In this document: piece by piece, positions 25,286-34,092 of the stretch
Numbering within the stretch: the first letter of the stretch is position 1
Layout: every line of letters begins with the position of its first letter
From: Streptomyces sp. cf386
Lineage (GTDB): Bacteria > Actinomycetota > Actinomycetes > Streptomycetales > Streptomycetaceae
DNA: 61,441 nucleotides
NCBI RefSeq assembly: GCF_900103585.1
Contig: NZ_FNHV01000036.1
Span: 1-61,441, forward strand
Direction of reading: 5' to 3'
The notes under the pieces: model-generated
Database searches by the model: none
What the model was told of the DNA's origin: nothing
The model's input: the letters and a program-made list of their open reading frames with translations, nothing else
Made by a program: the position numbers and the translations under genes

Positions 25286-26554
25286 ATGCAGACTGGTGGC
25301 ATGACCGCGGTGGACACCGACATCGAGCGGCGCTGGCAGCTGATCCGCAGCAAGGGGCCGTACGGACTGCTCGCGGTCGCCACGCTGCTGGCGGTCGCCA
25401 CCGCCGAACTGACGCCGGGTACGGCGGAGCGGAACGCGGTCGCGGCGCTGGTCGTCGCGGGGTTCGGACTCCAGCTGTGGTGGGGCCGGACGAGCCGCAC
25501 CCGCCCGGGCCCGTCCACCGCGGGCACGGTGTACTACGGCGGGCGCTGGGCGCTCGGCTTCGCGCTGACCTGGCTGAACCCGTTCTTCGCGTTCTACGTG
25601 GCGGCCGGGTACTTCGACGCCGAGGAGCTGATGCCCCGCCGGAGCCTTCGGTGGATCGGTCCCTTCGCCTGCGCGATCGCCGTCTCGGGTGCGCAGGCCG
25701 GGGGACTGCCGTTCCACGCGCCGGTGCAGTGGGCGGTGTTCGCCGGGCTTGTGGTGGTGAACAGCGTCATGCTGACGGTCGTCGGCCACCTCACCTCGCA
25801 GCAGGAGGAACGCTCCCGCGCCCGCGCCGAGACCATCGCCGAACTCGAAAGCACCAACACCGCGCTGCAGCAGGCGCTCGACGAGAACGCCGCCCTCCAC
25901 GCCCAACTCCTCGTCCAGGCCCGGGAAGCGGGCGTCGCCGACGAGCGGCGCCGCCTCGCCGCCGAGATCCACGACACCCTCGCCCAGGGCCTGACCGGCA
26001 TCATCGCCCAGCTCCAGGTCGTCGCGAACGCACCCGACCTGCCCACCGCCCGCATCCACCTCGACCGCGCGGCGTCCCTGGCCCGGCACAGCCTCGGCGA
26101 GGCCCGCCGCTCGGTGCACAACCTCGCTCCCGTGGCCCTGGAGCACGACGGGCTGCCCCAAGCCCTGAAGAGCACGGTCGCCGAGTGGGCCGAACGGACC
26201 GGCGTACGCGCCGAGTTCACGGTCACCGGCACCGCGGAGCACCTCCACGACGAGGTCTCGGCGACGCTGCTGAGGATCGCCCAGGAGGCCCTCTCCAACG
26301 CCTCCCGCCACGCCCGCGCGACCCGGGTGGGCGTCACCCTCTCCTTCCTCGGCGACGAGGTGATCCTCGACATCCGCGACGACGGCCGGGGCTTCGACCC
26401 GCTCACCTTCCCCGAGCGCACCCACTCCGGCGGCTTCGGCCTGGCCGGCATGCGCGCCCGTGCCGAGCGCATCGCCGGCTGCCTCACCGTCGAGTCCGAA
26501 CCGGGGCGCGGCACCGCCCTGTCGGCTCGCGTACCGTTGGTACGCCATGGGTGA
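25286..26554 (+). CDS. DesK-type sensor histidine kinase
   Basis: A 422-residue membrane kinase. Five hydrophobic segments lie between about residues 30 and 170, so sensing is probably in or at the membrane; no extracellular domain is seen. A coiled-coil linker (RARAETIAELESTNTALQ region) leads to the HisKA_3 dimerisation box EIHDTLAQGLTGI with the phospho-accepting His, then the HATPase domain with RIAQEALSNASRHA (N box), DDGRGFDP and GGFGLAGMRAR. The ATG at 25286 follows AGGCGG; a second ATG at 25301 is equally plausible. The gene overlaps the response regulator gene by eight bases and follows the ABC-2 exporter, its likely regulatory target. Confidence 0.93.
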   Translation: MQTGGMTAVDTDIERRWQLIRSKGPYGLLAVATLLAVATAELTPGTAERNAVAALVVAGFGLQLWWGRTSRTRPGPSTAGTVYYGGRWALGFALTWLNPFFAFYVAAGYFDAEELMPRRSLRWIGPFACAIAVSGAQAGGLPFHAPVQWAVFAGLVVVNSVMLTVVGHLTSQQEERSRARAETIAELESTNTALQQALDENAALHAQLLVQAREAGVADERRRLAAEIHDTLAQGLTGIIAQLQVVANAPDLPTARIHLDRAASLARHSLGEARRSVHNLAPVALEHDGLPQALKSTVAEWAERTGVRAEFTVTGTAEHLHDEVSATLLRIAQEALSNASRHARATRVGVTLSFLGDEVILDIRDDGRGFDPLTFPERTHSGGFGLAGMRARAERIAGCLTVESEPGRGTALSARVPLVRHG

Positions 26555-27191
26555 CGAGGGGTCCATCTCGCTGTTGATCGTCGACGACCATCCCGTCGTA
26601 CGGGACGGTCTGCGCGGCATGTTCGAGTCCGCGCCCGGCTTCGTCGTGCTCGGCGAGGCGGCGAACGGCGAGGAGGCCCTGGAGCGGGCCGCCGCTCTCG
26701 ACCCCGACGTGATCCTGATGGACCTGCGCATGCCGGGCGGCGGTGGGGTCGCGGCCATCGCCCACCTCACCCGCACCGGCGCCCGCGCCAAGGTCCTCGT
26801 GCTGACCACGTACGACACCGACTCCGACACCCTCCCCGCCATCGAGGCGGGAGCGACGGGCTACCTCCTGAAGGACGCACCGCGCGACGAGCTGTTCACC
26901 GCGGTCCGGGCCGCCGCCGAGGGCCGTACGGTCCTCTCCCCGGCCGTCGCCTCCCGCCTGGTCTCCGCCGTCCGCACCCCGAAGGCCCCCGGCAACGAGC
27001 CCCTCTCCGCCCGCGAGCGCGAGGTCCTGGCCCTGGTCGCCAAGGGCACGTCCAACCGCGAGATCGCCCGCGAGCTCTTCATCAGCGAGGCCACCGTGAA
27101 GACCCACCTCACCCACCTGTACGCCAAGTTGGGCGTGAACGACCGGGCGGCGGCGGTCGCGAAGGCGTACGAGCGGGGGATCCTCGGCTGA
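26547..27191 (+). CDS. NarL/LuxR-family response regulator
   Basis: A 214-residue response regulator. The receiver domain (about 8-125) has the acidic pair in IVDDHP, the phospho-acceptor Asp in VILMDLRMPG, Thr in VLTTYD and Lys in LLKDAP. The output domain (about 150-214) is a LuxR/NarL helix-turn-helix with LSAREREVLALVAKGTSNREIA and SEATVKTHL. The ATG lies inside the sensor kinase gene, so the pair is co-translated. It probably activates the exporter operon just upstream. The operon ends 70 bases before the convergent debranching enzyme gene. Confidence 0.95.
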   Translation: MGDEGSISLLIVDDHPVVRDGLRGMFESAPGFVVLGEAANGEEALERAAALDPDVILMDLRMPGGGGVAAIAHLTRTGARAKVLVLTTYDTDSDTLPAIEAGATGYLLKDAPRDELFTAVRAAAEGRTVLSPAVASRLVSAVRTPKAPGNEPLSAREREVLALVAKGTSNREIARELFISEATVKTHLTHLYAKLGVNDRAAAVAKAYERGILG

Positions 27192-27261
27192 GCGTGCGGC
27201 CCGGGCGCCGGGTCGGTCGTTCACCTTCGGTGCGAGCTCACCGTGTCCTCTCGGCAGCGGC

Positions 27262-29517
27262 TCAACCGTCCACCCTCAGCAACAGCACCGCCCGCGCCGG
27301 CACCGTGATCGCCGCCCCCGCCCGGTGCTCCACCCCCGGCGCCTCCCCCTGCTCCTCCCGCGACGTGTCGACGACCACCTCGTACCGCTCCGCCCACGGC
27401 GGCCCCGGCAGCACGAAGCTCACCGGCCGGTCCCCGGCGTGCAGTACGGCCAGGAAGCTGTCGTCGAGGATCGGCGCCCCGCGCTCGTCCCGGCCCGGTA
27501 TGTCCCGCCCCGACAGATACATGCCCAGCGTGGCGGCGGGCGCGTACCAGTCCCGTTCCGTCATCTCCGTGCCCCGCGCGGTGAACCAGGCCAGGTCCCG
27601 CAGCCCGTCCGCCGAGTGCGCCCGCCCCGAGAAGAACGCCCGCCGGCGCAGCACGGGATGCCGGTGCCGCAGCTCGATCAGCCGGGACGTCAGGTCGAAC
27701 AGCGCCTTCCAGCCCGGCTCCTCCAGCAGCCCCCAGTCCAGCCAGCTGATCTCGTTGTCCTGGCAGTACGCGTTGTTGTTGCCGCGCTGGGTGCGCCCCA
27801 GCTCGTCGCCCGCGACCAGCATCGGCACACCCGTCGACAGCAGCAGGGTCGTCAGCAGGTTCCGCAACTGGCGTCGCCGCAGCGCCCGTACGCGCTCGTC
27901 GTCCGTCTCGCCCTCGGCGCCGCAGTTCCAGGCCCGGTTGTCGCCGGAGCCGTCCCGGTTGCCCTCGCCGTTCGCCTCGTTGTGCTTGCGCTCGTAGGAC
28001 ACCAGGTCCCGCAGCGTGAAACCGTCGTGCGCGGTCACGAAGTTCACCGACGCGTACGGCCGCCGCCCGCCCCACGCGTACAGGTCGCTCGACCCCGACA
28101 GCCGGTACCCCAGATCCCGTACGTCCGGCAGCGCGCCGCGCCAGAAGTCCCGTACGGCATTGCGGTACCGGTCGTTCCACTCCGTCCACAGCGGTGGAAA
28201 GGCGCCCACCTGATACCCGCCGGAGCCCACGTCCCACGGCTCGGCGATCAGCTTCACCCGCCGCAGCACCGGATCCTGCGCGATGACGGCGAGGAACGGC
28301 GAGAGCATGTCGACGTCGTGCATGGAGCGGGCCAGCGCCGCCGCCAGGTCGAACCGGAAGCCGTCCACCCCCATCTCCGTCACCCAGTACCGCAGCGAGT
28401 CGGTGATGAGCCGCAGCACATGCGGCTGGACGACGTGCAGGGTGTTCCCGCAGCCCGTGTAGTCGGCGTACCTCCGCGCATCCGACTGCAACCGGTAGTA
28501 CCCCCGGTTGTCGATGCCCTTCAGCGACAGCGTCGGGCCCAGCTCGCCCGCCTCCGCCGTGTGGTTGTAGACGACGTCGAGGATGACCTCGATCCCGGCC
28601 GCGTGCAGCGCGTGCACCATCCGCTTGAACTCGCCGACCTGCTGACCGGTCGTACCCGAGGCGGCGTAGGCGGCGTGCGGGGCGAAGTAGCCGATGGAGT
28701 TGTAGCCCCAGTAGTTGCGCAGGCCCTTGCGCAGCAGATGGTCCTCGTGCGCGAACTGGTGCACCGGCAGCAGCTCCACCGCCGTCACGCCCAGCTTCAC
28801 CAGATGCTCGATCGCCGCCGGATGCGCGAGACCCGCGTACGTCCCCCGCAGCTCCTCCGGAATCCCCGGGTGCAGCTTCGTGAAACCCCGTACATGCACC
28901 TCGTAGATCACCGAGTCGGCCCACGGCGTCTTCGGCCGCCGGTCGTCCATCCACTCGTCCTCGGGGGCGTCGTCGTGGACGACCACGCCCTTCGGGACGT
29001 ACGGCGCCGAGTCCCGGTCGTCGCGCACCGTGTCGGCGACATGCTGCTGCGGCCAGTCGCGGACGTGCCCGTACACCTCCGGCGGCAGGCTGAAGTCGCC
29101 GTCCACCGCGCGCGCGTACGGGTCGAGCAGCAGCTTCGCCGGGTTCCACCGGCCGCCGGTCCACGGGTCCCAGCGGCCGTGCACCCGATAGCCGTAGCGC
29201 TGACCCGGCATGACCCCCGGCACGAAACCGTGCCAGATCTCGTGCGTCAGTTCGGTGAGCCGGGCGCGGGTCTCCTTCCCCTGCTCATCGAACAGACACA
29301 GCTCCACCGCCTCCGCCCCGCCCGCCCACAGCGCGAAGTTGGTGCCCGCCACCCCGTCCGGGCCGACCCGGAAGCGGGCGCCGAGCGGCACGGGCGTGCC
29401 CGGCCACACGGGCACCGCGGGGGCCTTGTGCCGCGCGCCGTTCACGACGGCGGCCGGGCGCCCCTCCTCAGCGGCGACCGCGGCGGCCACCGCCTCCTGC
29501 TCGGCTGCGCTCGACAC
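27262..29517 (-). CDS. glgX: Glycogen debranching enzyme GlgX/TreX (GH13_11)
   Basis: A 751-residue alpha-1,6-glucosidase acting on limit-dextrin branches of glycogen, with an N-terminal CBM48-like domain (about 35-165), a TIM-barrel GH13 catalytic domain (about 190-620) and a C-terminal beta domain. The catalytic nucleophile Asp390 is in DGFRFDLA, the acid/base Glu426 in LIAEPWD and the third Asp in NFVTAHDG; EVILDVVYNHT is conserved region I. The GTG at 29517 is chosen because GGGAGG precedes it at seven bases; a GTG at 29532 would add five residues but has no clear ribosome binding site. It would serve glycogen or trehalose turnover. Its upstream region contains a MITE-like inverted repeat. 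Confidence 0.95.
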   Translation of the reverse strand: MSSAAEQEAVAAAVAAEEGRPAAVVNGARHKAPAVPVWPGTPVPLGARFRVGPDGVAGTNFALWAGGAEAVELCLFDEQGKETRARLTELTHEIWHGFVPGVMPGQRYGYRVHGRWDPWTGGRWNPAKLLLDPYARAVDGDFSLPPEVYGHVRDWPQQHVADTVRDDRDSAPYVPKGVVVHDDAPEDEWMDDRRPKTPWADSVIYEVHVRGFTKLHPGIPEELRGTYAGLAHPAAIEHLVKLGVTAVELLPVHQFAHEDHLLRKGLRNYWGYNSIGYFAPHAAYAASGTTGQQVGEFKRMVHALHAAGIEVILDVVYNHTAEAGELGPTLSLKGIDNRGYYRLQSDARRYADYTGCGNTLHVVQPHVLRLITDSLRYWVTEMGVDGFRFDLAAALARSMHDVDMLSPFLAVIAQDPVLRRVKLIAEPWDVGSGGYQVGAFPPLWTEWNDRYRNAVRDFWRGALPDVRDLGYRLSGSSDLYAWGGRRPYASVNFVTAHDGFTLRDLVSYERKHNEANGEGNRDGSGDNRAWNCGAEGETDDERVRALRRRQLRNLLTTLLLSTGVPMLVAGDELGRTQRGNNNAYCQDNEISWLDWGLLEEPGWKALFDLTSRLIELRHRHPVLRRRAFFSGRAHSADGLRDLAWFTARGTEMTERDWYAPAATLGMYLSGRDIPGRDERGAPILDDSFLAVLHAGDRPVSFVLPGPPWAERYEVVVDTSREEQGEAPGVEHRAGAAITVPARAVLLLRVDG

Positions 29518-29578
29518 CTGACGGCCTCCCACGGCTCAGGGACCACACGATATGGAAAGAGAGCCCACGGTCGTCCCC

Positions 29579-29655
29579 AGGCCCTGTCGTCAGATTCCCG
29601 CCTGCCCGGCGGCCCCGCCCTCCGGGCGGACGACGGGAATCTGACGACAGGGCCT
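29579..29655. mobile_element. 77-bp MITE-like element with perfect 22-bp terminal inverted repeats
   Basis: The arms 29579-29600 and 29634-29655 are perfect 22-base inverted repeats (AGGCCCTGTCGTCAGATTCC and its complement at the other end). They enclose 33 bases with a smaller inverted repeat GCCCGG/CCGGGC. The element sits in the divergent region between the debranching enzyme and an L,D-transpeptidase gene, upstream of both, so it is not a terminator for either. Size, lack of coding capacity and long terminal repeats suggest a miniature inverted-repeat element moved by an IS transposase. No clear target duplication is visible at the ends. Confidence 0.6.
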
Positions 29656-29752
29656 AGCCGCGGCTCCCTGTCGCGTCGTCCTCCCACATGTTCTGCCCAC
29701 CCCATGGCTCGCACTCACGTTTCCCCAGGACCCCCCGGTCGTTGGGTTCTTC

Positions 29753-30985
29753 GTGAGGCACGTACAAGGGCGCGCGCGGCGCGCGGGAGCCGTGTTGGCC
29801 GTCGTACTGACATGGGCCGGCCTGCTGGCCGGGGTGGCCGGCTGTACTTCGGAGGGCGACCGGACGCTCGGCAAGCCGCCGGCCCCCGAGGACGTCATCC
29901 GGGTGCAGCCGGACGACCGCACCAAGGGCGTACGCCCCGACGACAAGCTGCTGGTCGGCGTGGACAGCGGGCAGCTGGAGTCGGTGAAGGTCGTCAAGTC
30001 CCAGGACGCGCAGGAGACCCGGGTGCCCGGGCGCATCGCCGAGGACGGCCGGCGCTGGGAGCCCGACGACCCCGGGCTCGCGCTGGCCGCCCGGTACACG
30101 ATCGACGCGGTGGCCGTCGACGACCACGGGCGCCGCAGCGCACGGCACACGACCTTCACCACGTACGTCCCCGACGAGCGGTTCATCGGATACGTCACCC
30201 CGGAGAACCGCTCCACCGTCGGCACCGGAATGATCGTCTCCCTGGAGTTCAACCGGGAGATCGAGCACCGAGCCGCCGTCGAACGCGGCGTCCAGGTCAC
30301 CGCCGAGCCGGCCGTGGAGATCAGCCCGCACTGGTTCAGCGGAACCCGCCTCGACTTCCGCCCCCAACACCACTGGAAACCCGGCACCCAGGTCACCGTC
30401 GCGCTGCGCCTGCGCGACGTCGAGGGAGCGCCTGGGGTGTACGGCCTCCAGCACAAGACGTTCTCGTTCACCGTCGGCCGCCACCAGGTCTCCGTCGTCG
30501 ACGCGGCCAGACACACCATGGAGGTACGGCGCGACGGCGAACTCCTCGCGACCGTGCCGATCACGGCCGGCGCCCCGAAGACGACCACCTACAACGGCAA
30601 GATGGTCGTCACCGAGATGCTCGAACTCACCCGGATGAACGGCGCCACGGTCGGCTTCAAGAAGAAGAACGGCAAGGGCGAGTACGACATCCCGGACGTC
30701 CCGCACGCCATGCGCCTCACCGCCTCCGGCACCTTCCTGCACGGCAACTACTGGGCGGACGACGCCATCTTCGGACGGACCAATGTCAGCCACGGATGCG
30801 TCGGGCTCAGGGACGTGAAGGGCGGCAGCTCCGAGACGCCCGCGGGCTGGTTCTTCGACCGCAGCCTGATCGGGGACGTCGTCGAGGTCGTCCACAGCAA
30901 CGACAAAAAGGTCGCTCCCGACAATGGCCTCGGAGGATGGAATATGGGTTGGAAGGAGTGGAAGGCAGGGAGTGCGGTGAAGTAA
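29753..30985 (+). CDS. L,D-transpeptidase lipoprotein (YkuD domain, Ig-like repeats)
   Basis: A 410-residue peptidoglycan 3,3-cross-linking enzyme. The N-terminus is a lipoprotein signal (LTWAGLLAGVAGC) with the lipidated Cys near residue 31. Two Ig-like domains (about 55-140 and 145-245) precede the YkuD catalytic domain (about 250-375), whose active-site motif is HGNYW followed by SHGCVGLRD with nucleophile Cys349. The C-terminal tail is the conserved W-rich segment GGWNMGWKEWKAG. The architecture equals that of mycobacterial LdtMt2-like enzymes. The GTG start lacks a strong ribosome binding site but is the only one that leaves a proper leader. A second paralogue follows 190 bases downstream. 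Confidence 0.93.
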   Translation: MRHVQGRARRAGAVLAVVLTWAGLLAGVAGCTSEGDRTLGKPPAPEDVIRVQPDDRTKGVRPDDKLLVGVDSGQLESVKVVKSQDAQETRVPGRIAEDGRRWEPDDPGLALAARYTIDAVAVDDHGRRSARHTTFTTYVPDERFIGYVTPENRSTVGTGMIVSLEFNREIEHRAAVERGVQVTAEPAVEISPHWFSGTRLDFRPQHHWKPGTQVTVALRLRDVEGAPGVYGLQHKTFSFTVGRHQVSVVDAARHTMEVRRDGELLATVPITAGAPKTTTYNGKMVVTEMLELTRMNGATVGFKKKNGKGEYDIPDVPHAMRLTASGTFLHGNYWADDAIFGRTNVSHGCVGLRDVKGGSSETPAGWFFDRSLIGDVVEVVHSNDKKVAPDNGLGGWNMGWKEWKAGSAVK

Positions 30986-31175
30986 CAGGACAGGGGGGTG
31001 AGTTGCTCGACCAACCGGCTATCTGGCGATGTTGGAACGGAACGGTGACAAACGCACGGCGCCGACGCCCGTGACCTTGTGGTTAATATGCGCCGGTGCG
31101 CGGTGGACGCGCAGGGGAGCGGGCGGACCAGGCCCGCGAGGGCCTTGGGCCCGGGGAGGGGAGAAGGACTTGAAC

Positions 31176-32417
31176 GTGCGGCCGATATCGGGGGCGTCGG
31201 TTGACGCGCGCGGGGGGCGTGGACCCAGGCGCAAGGGGATGGCGGCACTGGCCGGGGTACTGCTGCTCGCCGTCACCGCGTGCGGCGGGGGCGGCGGTTC
31301 GGACTCGGGGGCCGGGGACGGGAAGGGCAAGGACTCCAGTACCGCGGAGGCCGAGAAGTCCCGGGCCGTCGTGACCATAGCGCCGGGCGACGGGGCGAAG
31401 TTCGTCGAGACCAGCGGCGCGCTGAAGGTCACCGCGGCCAAGGGCAAGCTGACGGACGTCGAGGTGAAGGACGCCAAGGGCGAGGCGATAGCCGGGAAGA
31501 TATCCGGCGACGGTGCCACCTGGACCCCGTCCACGCACCTCGCCGCCGCCACGAAGTACACGGTGCACGCGGTCGCCAAGGACTCCGAGGGCCTGGAGGC
31601 GACCAAGGAGGCCGACTTCACCACCCTGACCCCCAAGAACACCTTCCTCGGCAATTTCACCCCCGAGGACGGCTCCGAGGTCGGCGTCGGAATGCCGTTC
31701 TCCGTCCGCTTCACCCGGGGCATCACCAACCCCGAGGACGTCGAGAAGGCGATCAGCATCAAGACCGAGCCGGCCATCGAGGTCGCGGGCCACTGGTTCG
31801 GCAACGACCGCCTCGACTTCCGGCCCGAGAAGTACTGGAAGGAAGGCACCAAGGTCACCGTCGACCTCAACCTCGACGGCGTCGAGGGCCGCCCCGGCGT
31901 CTACGGCGAGCAGACCAAGACCGTCTCCTTCACCATCGGCCGCGACCAGGTCTCCGTCGTCGACGTGAAGACCAAGAAGATGAAGATCACGCAGGACGGC
32001 AAGGTCGTGAAGACCATCCCCGTCACGACCGGCGCGCCCGGGTACGAGACCTGGAACGGCCAGATGGTCATGACCGAGAAGTTCGTCCAGACCCGCATGA
32101 ACGGCGACACGGTCGGCTACGAGGGCGAGTACGACATCAAGGACGTCCCGCACGCCATCCGCCTGACCGACTCCGGCACCTTCATCCACGGCAACTACTG
32201 GGCCGGCGGCGTCTTCGGCAACTCCAACGTCAGCCACGGCTGCGTCGGCCTGCGCGACGTCAAGGGCGCCTACGACGGGGGGACGCCGGCCGCGTGGTTC
32301 TACAACCACTCGATGATCGGTGACGTGGTGGTCGTGAAGAACTCCAACGACGCGACGGTGGCTCCGGGCAACGGGCTGAACGGCTGGAACATGTCGTGGG
32401 AGAAGTGGAAGGCGTAG
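31176..32417 (+). CDS. L,D-transpeptidase lipoprotein, second copy
   Basis: A 413-residue paralogue of the preceding gene. The GTG at 31176 is chosen because AAGGA lies seven bases upstream; a TTG two codons earlier is too close to that site. After a basic leader, the lipobox VTAC sits near residue 36 and is followed by a Gly-rich stretch. Two Ig-like domains and the YkuD domain come next, with FIHGNYW and NVSHGCVGLRD (nucleophile Cys356), then the W-rich tail GWNMSWEKWKA. Both copies are cell-envelope enzymes making 3-3 cross-links. The pair differs most in the N-terminal linker. A strong hairpin follows the stop codon. Confidence 0.93.
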   Translation: MRPISGASVDARGGRGPRRKGMAALAGVLLLAVTACGGGGGSDSGAGDGKGKDSSTAEAEKSRAVVTIAPGDGAKFVETSGALKVTAAKGKLTDVEVKDAKGEAIAGKISGDGATWTPSTHLAAATKYTVHAVAKDSEGLEATKEADFTTLTPKNTFLGNFTPEDGSEVGVGMPFSVRFTRGITNPEDVEKAISIKTEPAIEVAGHWFGNDRLDFRPEKYWKEGTKVTVDLNLDGVEGRPGVYGEQTKTVSFTIGRDQVSVVDVKTKKMKITQDGKVVKTIPVTTGAPGYETWNGQMVMTEKFVQTRMNGDTVGYEGEYDIKDVPHAIRLTDSGTFIHGNYWAGGVFGNSNVSHGCVGLRDVKGAYDGGTPAAWFYNHSMIGDVVVVKNSNDATVAPGNGLNGWNMSWEKWKA

Positions 32418-32435
32418 CGCGGCTCTGACGGGCGT

Positions 32436-32482
32436 ACGGCCCCGGTGGTCGGCCTCTGTGTGAGGTACGGCACCGGGGCCGT
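32436..32482 (+). terminator. Hairpin terminator after the second L,D-transpeptidase
   Basis: Perfect 12-base arms ACGGCCCCGGTG (32436-32447) and CACCGGGGCCGT (32471-32482) enclose a 23-base loop. The structure starts 18 bases after the stop codon and ends about 28 bases before the enoyl-CoA hydratase start. No T run follows, as is common for Streptomyces terminators. Confidence 0.65.
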
Positions 32483-32510
32483 CGCCGTTAGTCCCCGTTA
32501 ACCTGCTCGC

Positions 32511-33278
32511 ATGACCGTGAATCTCGAAGTCGCCGAAGGTGTCGGTACCCTCCGCCTCGACCGCCCGCCCATGAACGCGCTGGACGTCGCCACCCAGGAC
32601 AGGCTCAAGGAACTCGCCGAGGAGGCGGGCCGGCGTGACGACGTACGGGCCGTGGTGATCTACGGCGGGGAGAAGGTGTTCGCGGCCGGCGCGGACATCA
32701 AGGAGATGCAGGCCATGGACCACACCGCGATGGTCCTGCGCGCGCGGGCCCTGCAGGAGTCGTTCACGGCGGTGGCCCGGATCCCGAAGCCGGTGGTGGC
32801 GGCGGTGACGGGCTACGCGCTCGGCGGCGGCTGCGAGTTGGCCCTGTGCGCGGACTACCGGATCGCCGGGGAGAACGCCAAGCTGGGCCAGCCGGAGATC
32901 CTGCTCGGTCTGATCCCGGGCGCGGGCGGCACCCAGCGCCTGTCCCGCCTGATCGGCCCGTCGAAGGCGAAGGACCTCATCTTCACCGGCCGTATGGTGA
33001 AGGCGGACGAGGCGCGGGAGTTGGGCCTGGTGGACCGCGTCGTGGCGGCGGACCAGGTCTACGCCGAGGCGCACGCGTGGGCGGCGAAGCTGGCGCAGGG
33101 CCCGGCGATCGCGCTGCGGGCGGCGAAGGAATCGATCGACACGGGCCTGGAGACGGACATCGAGACGGGCCTCGCGGTGGAACGCGGTTGGTTCGCGGGC
33201 CTGTTCGCGACGGAGGACCGGGAGCGGGGGATGCGGAGCTTCGTGGAGGAGGGCCCGGGCAAGGCGAAGTTCCTGTAG
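32511..33278 (+). CDS. Enoyl-CoA hydratase/isomerase (crotonase family)
   Basis: A 255-residue crotonase. The CoA-binding/oxyanion segment is KVFAAGADIKEM (about residues 58-69) and the second oxyanion loop is TGYALGGGCELALCADYR (about 99-116). The two glutamates expected for hydratase activity are in GGCELAL and LGQPEILLGLIPG. The C-terminal helical part (about 195-255) supports trimer formation. It would hydrate 2-enoyl-CoA in fatty-acid breakdown in the cytoplasm. It is monocistronic, preceded by the hairpin described above and followed by a 288-base gap. Confidence 0.93.
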   Translation: MTVNLEVAEGVGTLRLDRPPMNALDVATQDRLKELAEEAGRRDDVRAVVIYGGEKVFAAGADIKEMQAMDHTAMVLRARALQESFTAVARIPKPVVAAVTGYALGGGCELALCADYRIAGENAKLGQPEILLGLIPGAGGTQRLSRLIGPSKAKDLIFTGRMVKADEARELGLVDRVVAADQVYAEAHAWAAKLAQGPAIALRAAKESIDTGLETDIETGLAVERGWFAGLFATEDRERGMRSFVEEGPGKAKFL

Positions 33279-33364
33279 GCATCCCGGTCTGAAACTCCGC
33301 CGAATCACTTGCAATTGACGGGATGTCTGATTCGGGGTCCCTCGATGGGGCGGTTTATGGCAGC

Positions 33365-33381
33365 CTTAAGGCAACCTTAAG
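33365..33381. promoter_or_regulatory. 17-bp perfect palindrome CTTAAGG-CAA-CCTTAAG
   Basis: Seven-base perfect inverted arms separated by CAA form the sequence CTTAAGGCAACCTTAAG. It is AT-richer than its surroundings and sits in the gap between the enoyl-CoA hydratase and the HATPase gene, 27 bases before a possible TTG start and about 185 bases before the preferred ATG. The symmetry suits a dimeric repressor. The remainder of the 33279-33566 gap shows no gene or other clear signal. Confidence 0.45.
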
Positions 33382-33566
33382 CCTGTCTTGTCGAGGGAGT
33401 CCGTCGATTGCCTTCAGGGGACCCGTCGTCGCAGGTCGGACGGGCTGCAGACACCTCCGAACTGCCACCGTCATATGCCGATGGAGCCGTTCGGAATGAT
33501 GAATTCCGGGGAGCCTATTCCGCGGGAACGGCCACGGAGGCCGCTGTCGGCGGCCATGATGGGGGC

Positions 33567-34070
33567 ATGGCGGGGCTGGAGGGTATCGAACAGCCGCGGG
33601 GACACGGCCGTGCGACTGCGGCGCGCTGGTCGCCGGGGGTCGAGGACGAAGCTGCCTCGAAGGCGTTGGAACTGTTCGGCAATCCCACGGAGGCGGAGGT
33701 TCCGCTCCCGTCCCGCCCGGAGTCCGCGGCCACGGCGCGGCGGCTGGCGCAGGTGGTGGTCCTACGCCAGTGGGGCCTGACTCCGAAAATGACGGAGGAC
33801 GCGGTCTTACTCGTCTCGGAACTGGTCGGCAACGCCGTCCGCCACACCGGCGCCCGCGTCTTCGGCCTCCGCATGCGCCGCCGCCGAGGCTGGATCCGCA
33901 TCGAGGTCCGCGATCCCTCGCGCGGCCTGCCGTGTCTGATGCCGGTCCAGGAGATGGACGTCAGCGGCCGGGGCCTGTTCCTGGTGGACAAACTCTCCGA
34001 CCGCTGGGGCGTGGACCTGCTGCCGCGCGGCAAGACGACGTGGTTCGAAATGCGGGTGGCCGACCGCTGA
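33567..34070 (+). CDS. Regulatory ATP-binding protein, anti-sigma-factor-like HATPase
   Basis: A 167-residue single-domain protein of the HATPase_c_2 (SpoIIAB/RsbW-like) group that is abundant in Streptomyces. The N box is LLVSELVGNAVRHTG, the G1 box VRDPSRGLP and the G2 region SGRGLFLVDKLSDRWG. A variable N-terminal tail of about 60 residues precedes it. The ATG at 33567 has GGGGG just upstream; a TTG at 33408 would add 53 residues and is the main alternative. Such proteins are thought to act as anti-sigma or anti-anti-sigma partners, possibly with Ser/Thr kinase activity. No sigma factor gene is adjacent, so its partner is unknown. Confidence 0.85.
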   Translation: MAGLEGIEQPRGHGRATAARWSPGVEDEAASKALELFGNPTEAEVPLPSRPESAATARRLAQVVVLRQWGLTPKMTEDAVLLVSELVGNAVRHTGARVFGLRMRRRRGWIRIEVRDPSRGLPCLMPVQEMDVSGRGLFLVDKLSDRWGVDLLPRGKTTWFEMRVADR

Positions 34071-34092
34071 GGCAGTCGTGCTGCAGGGCGCC

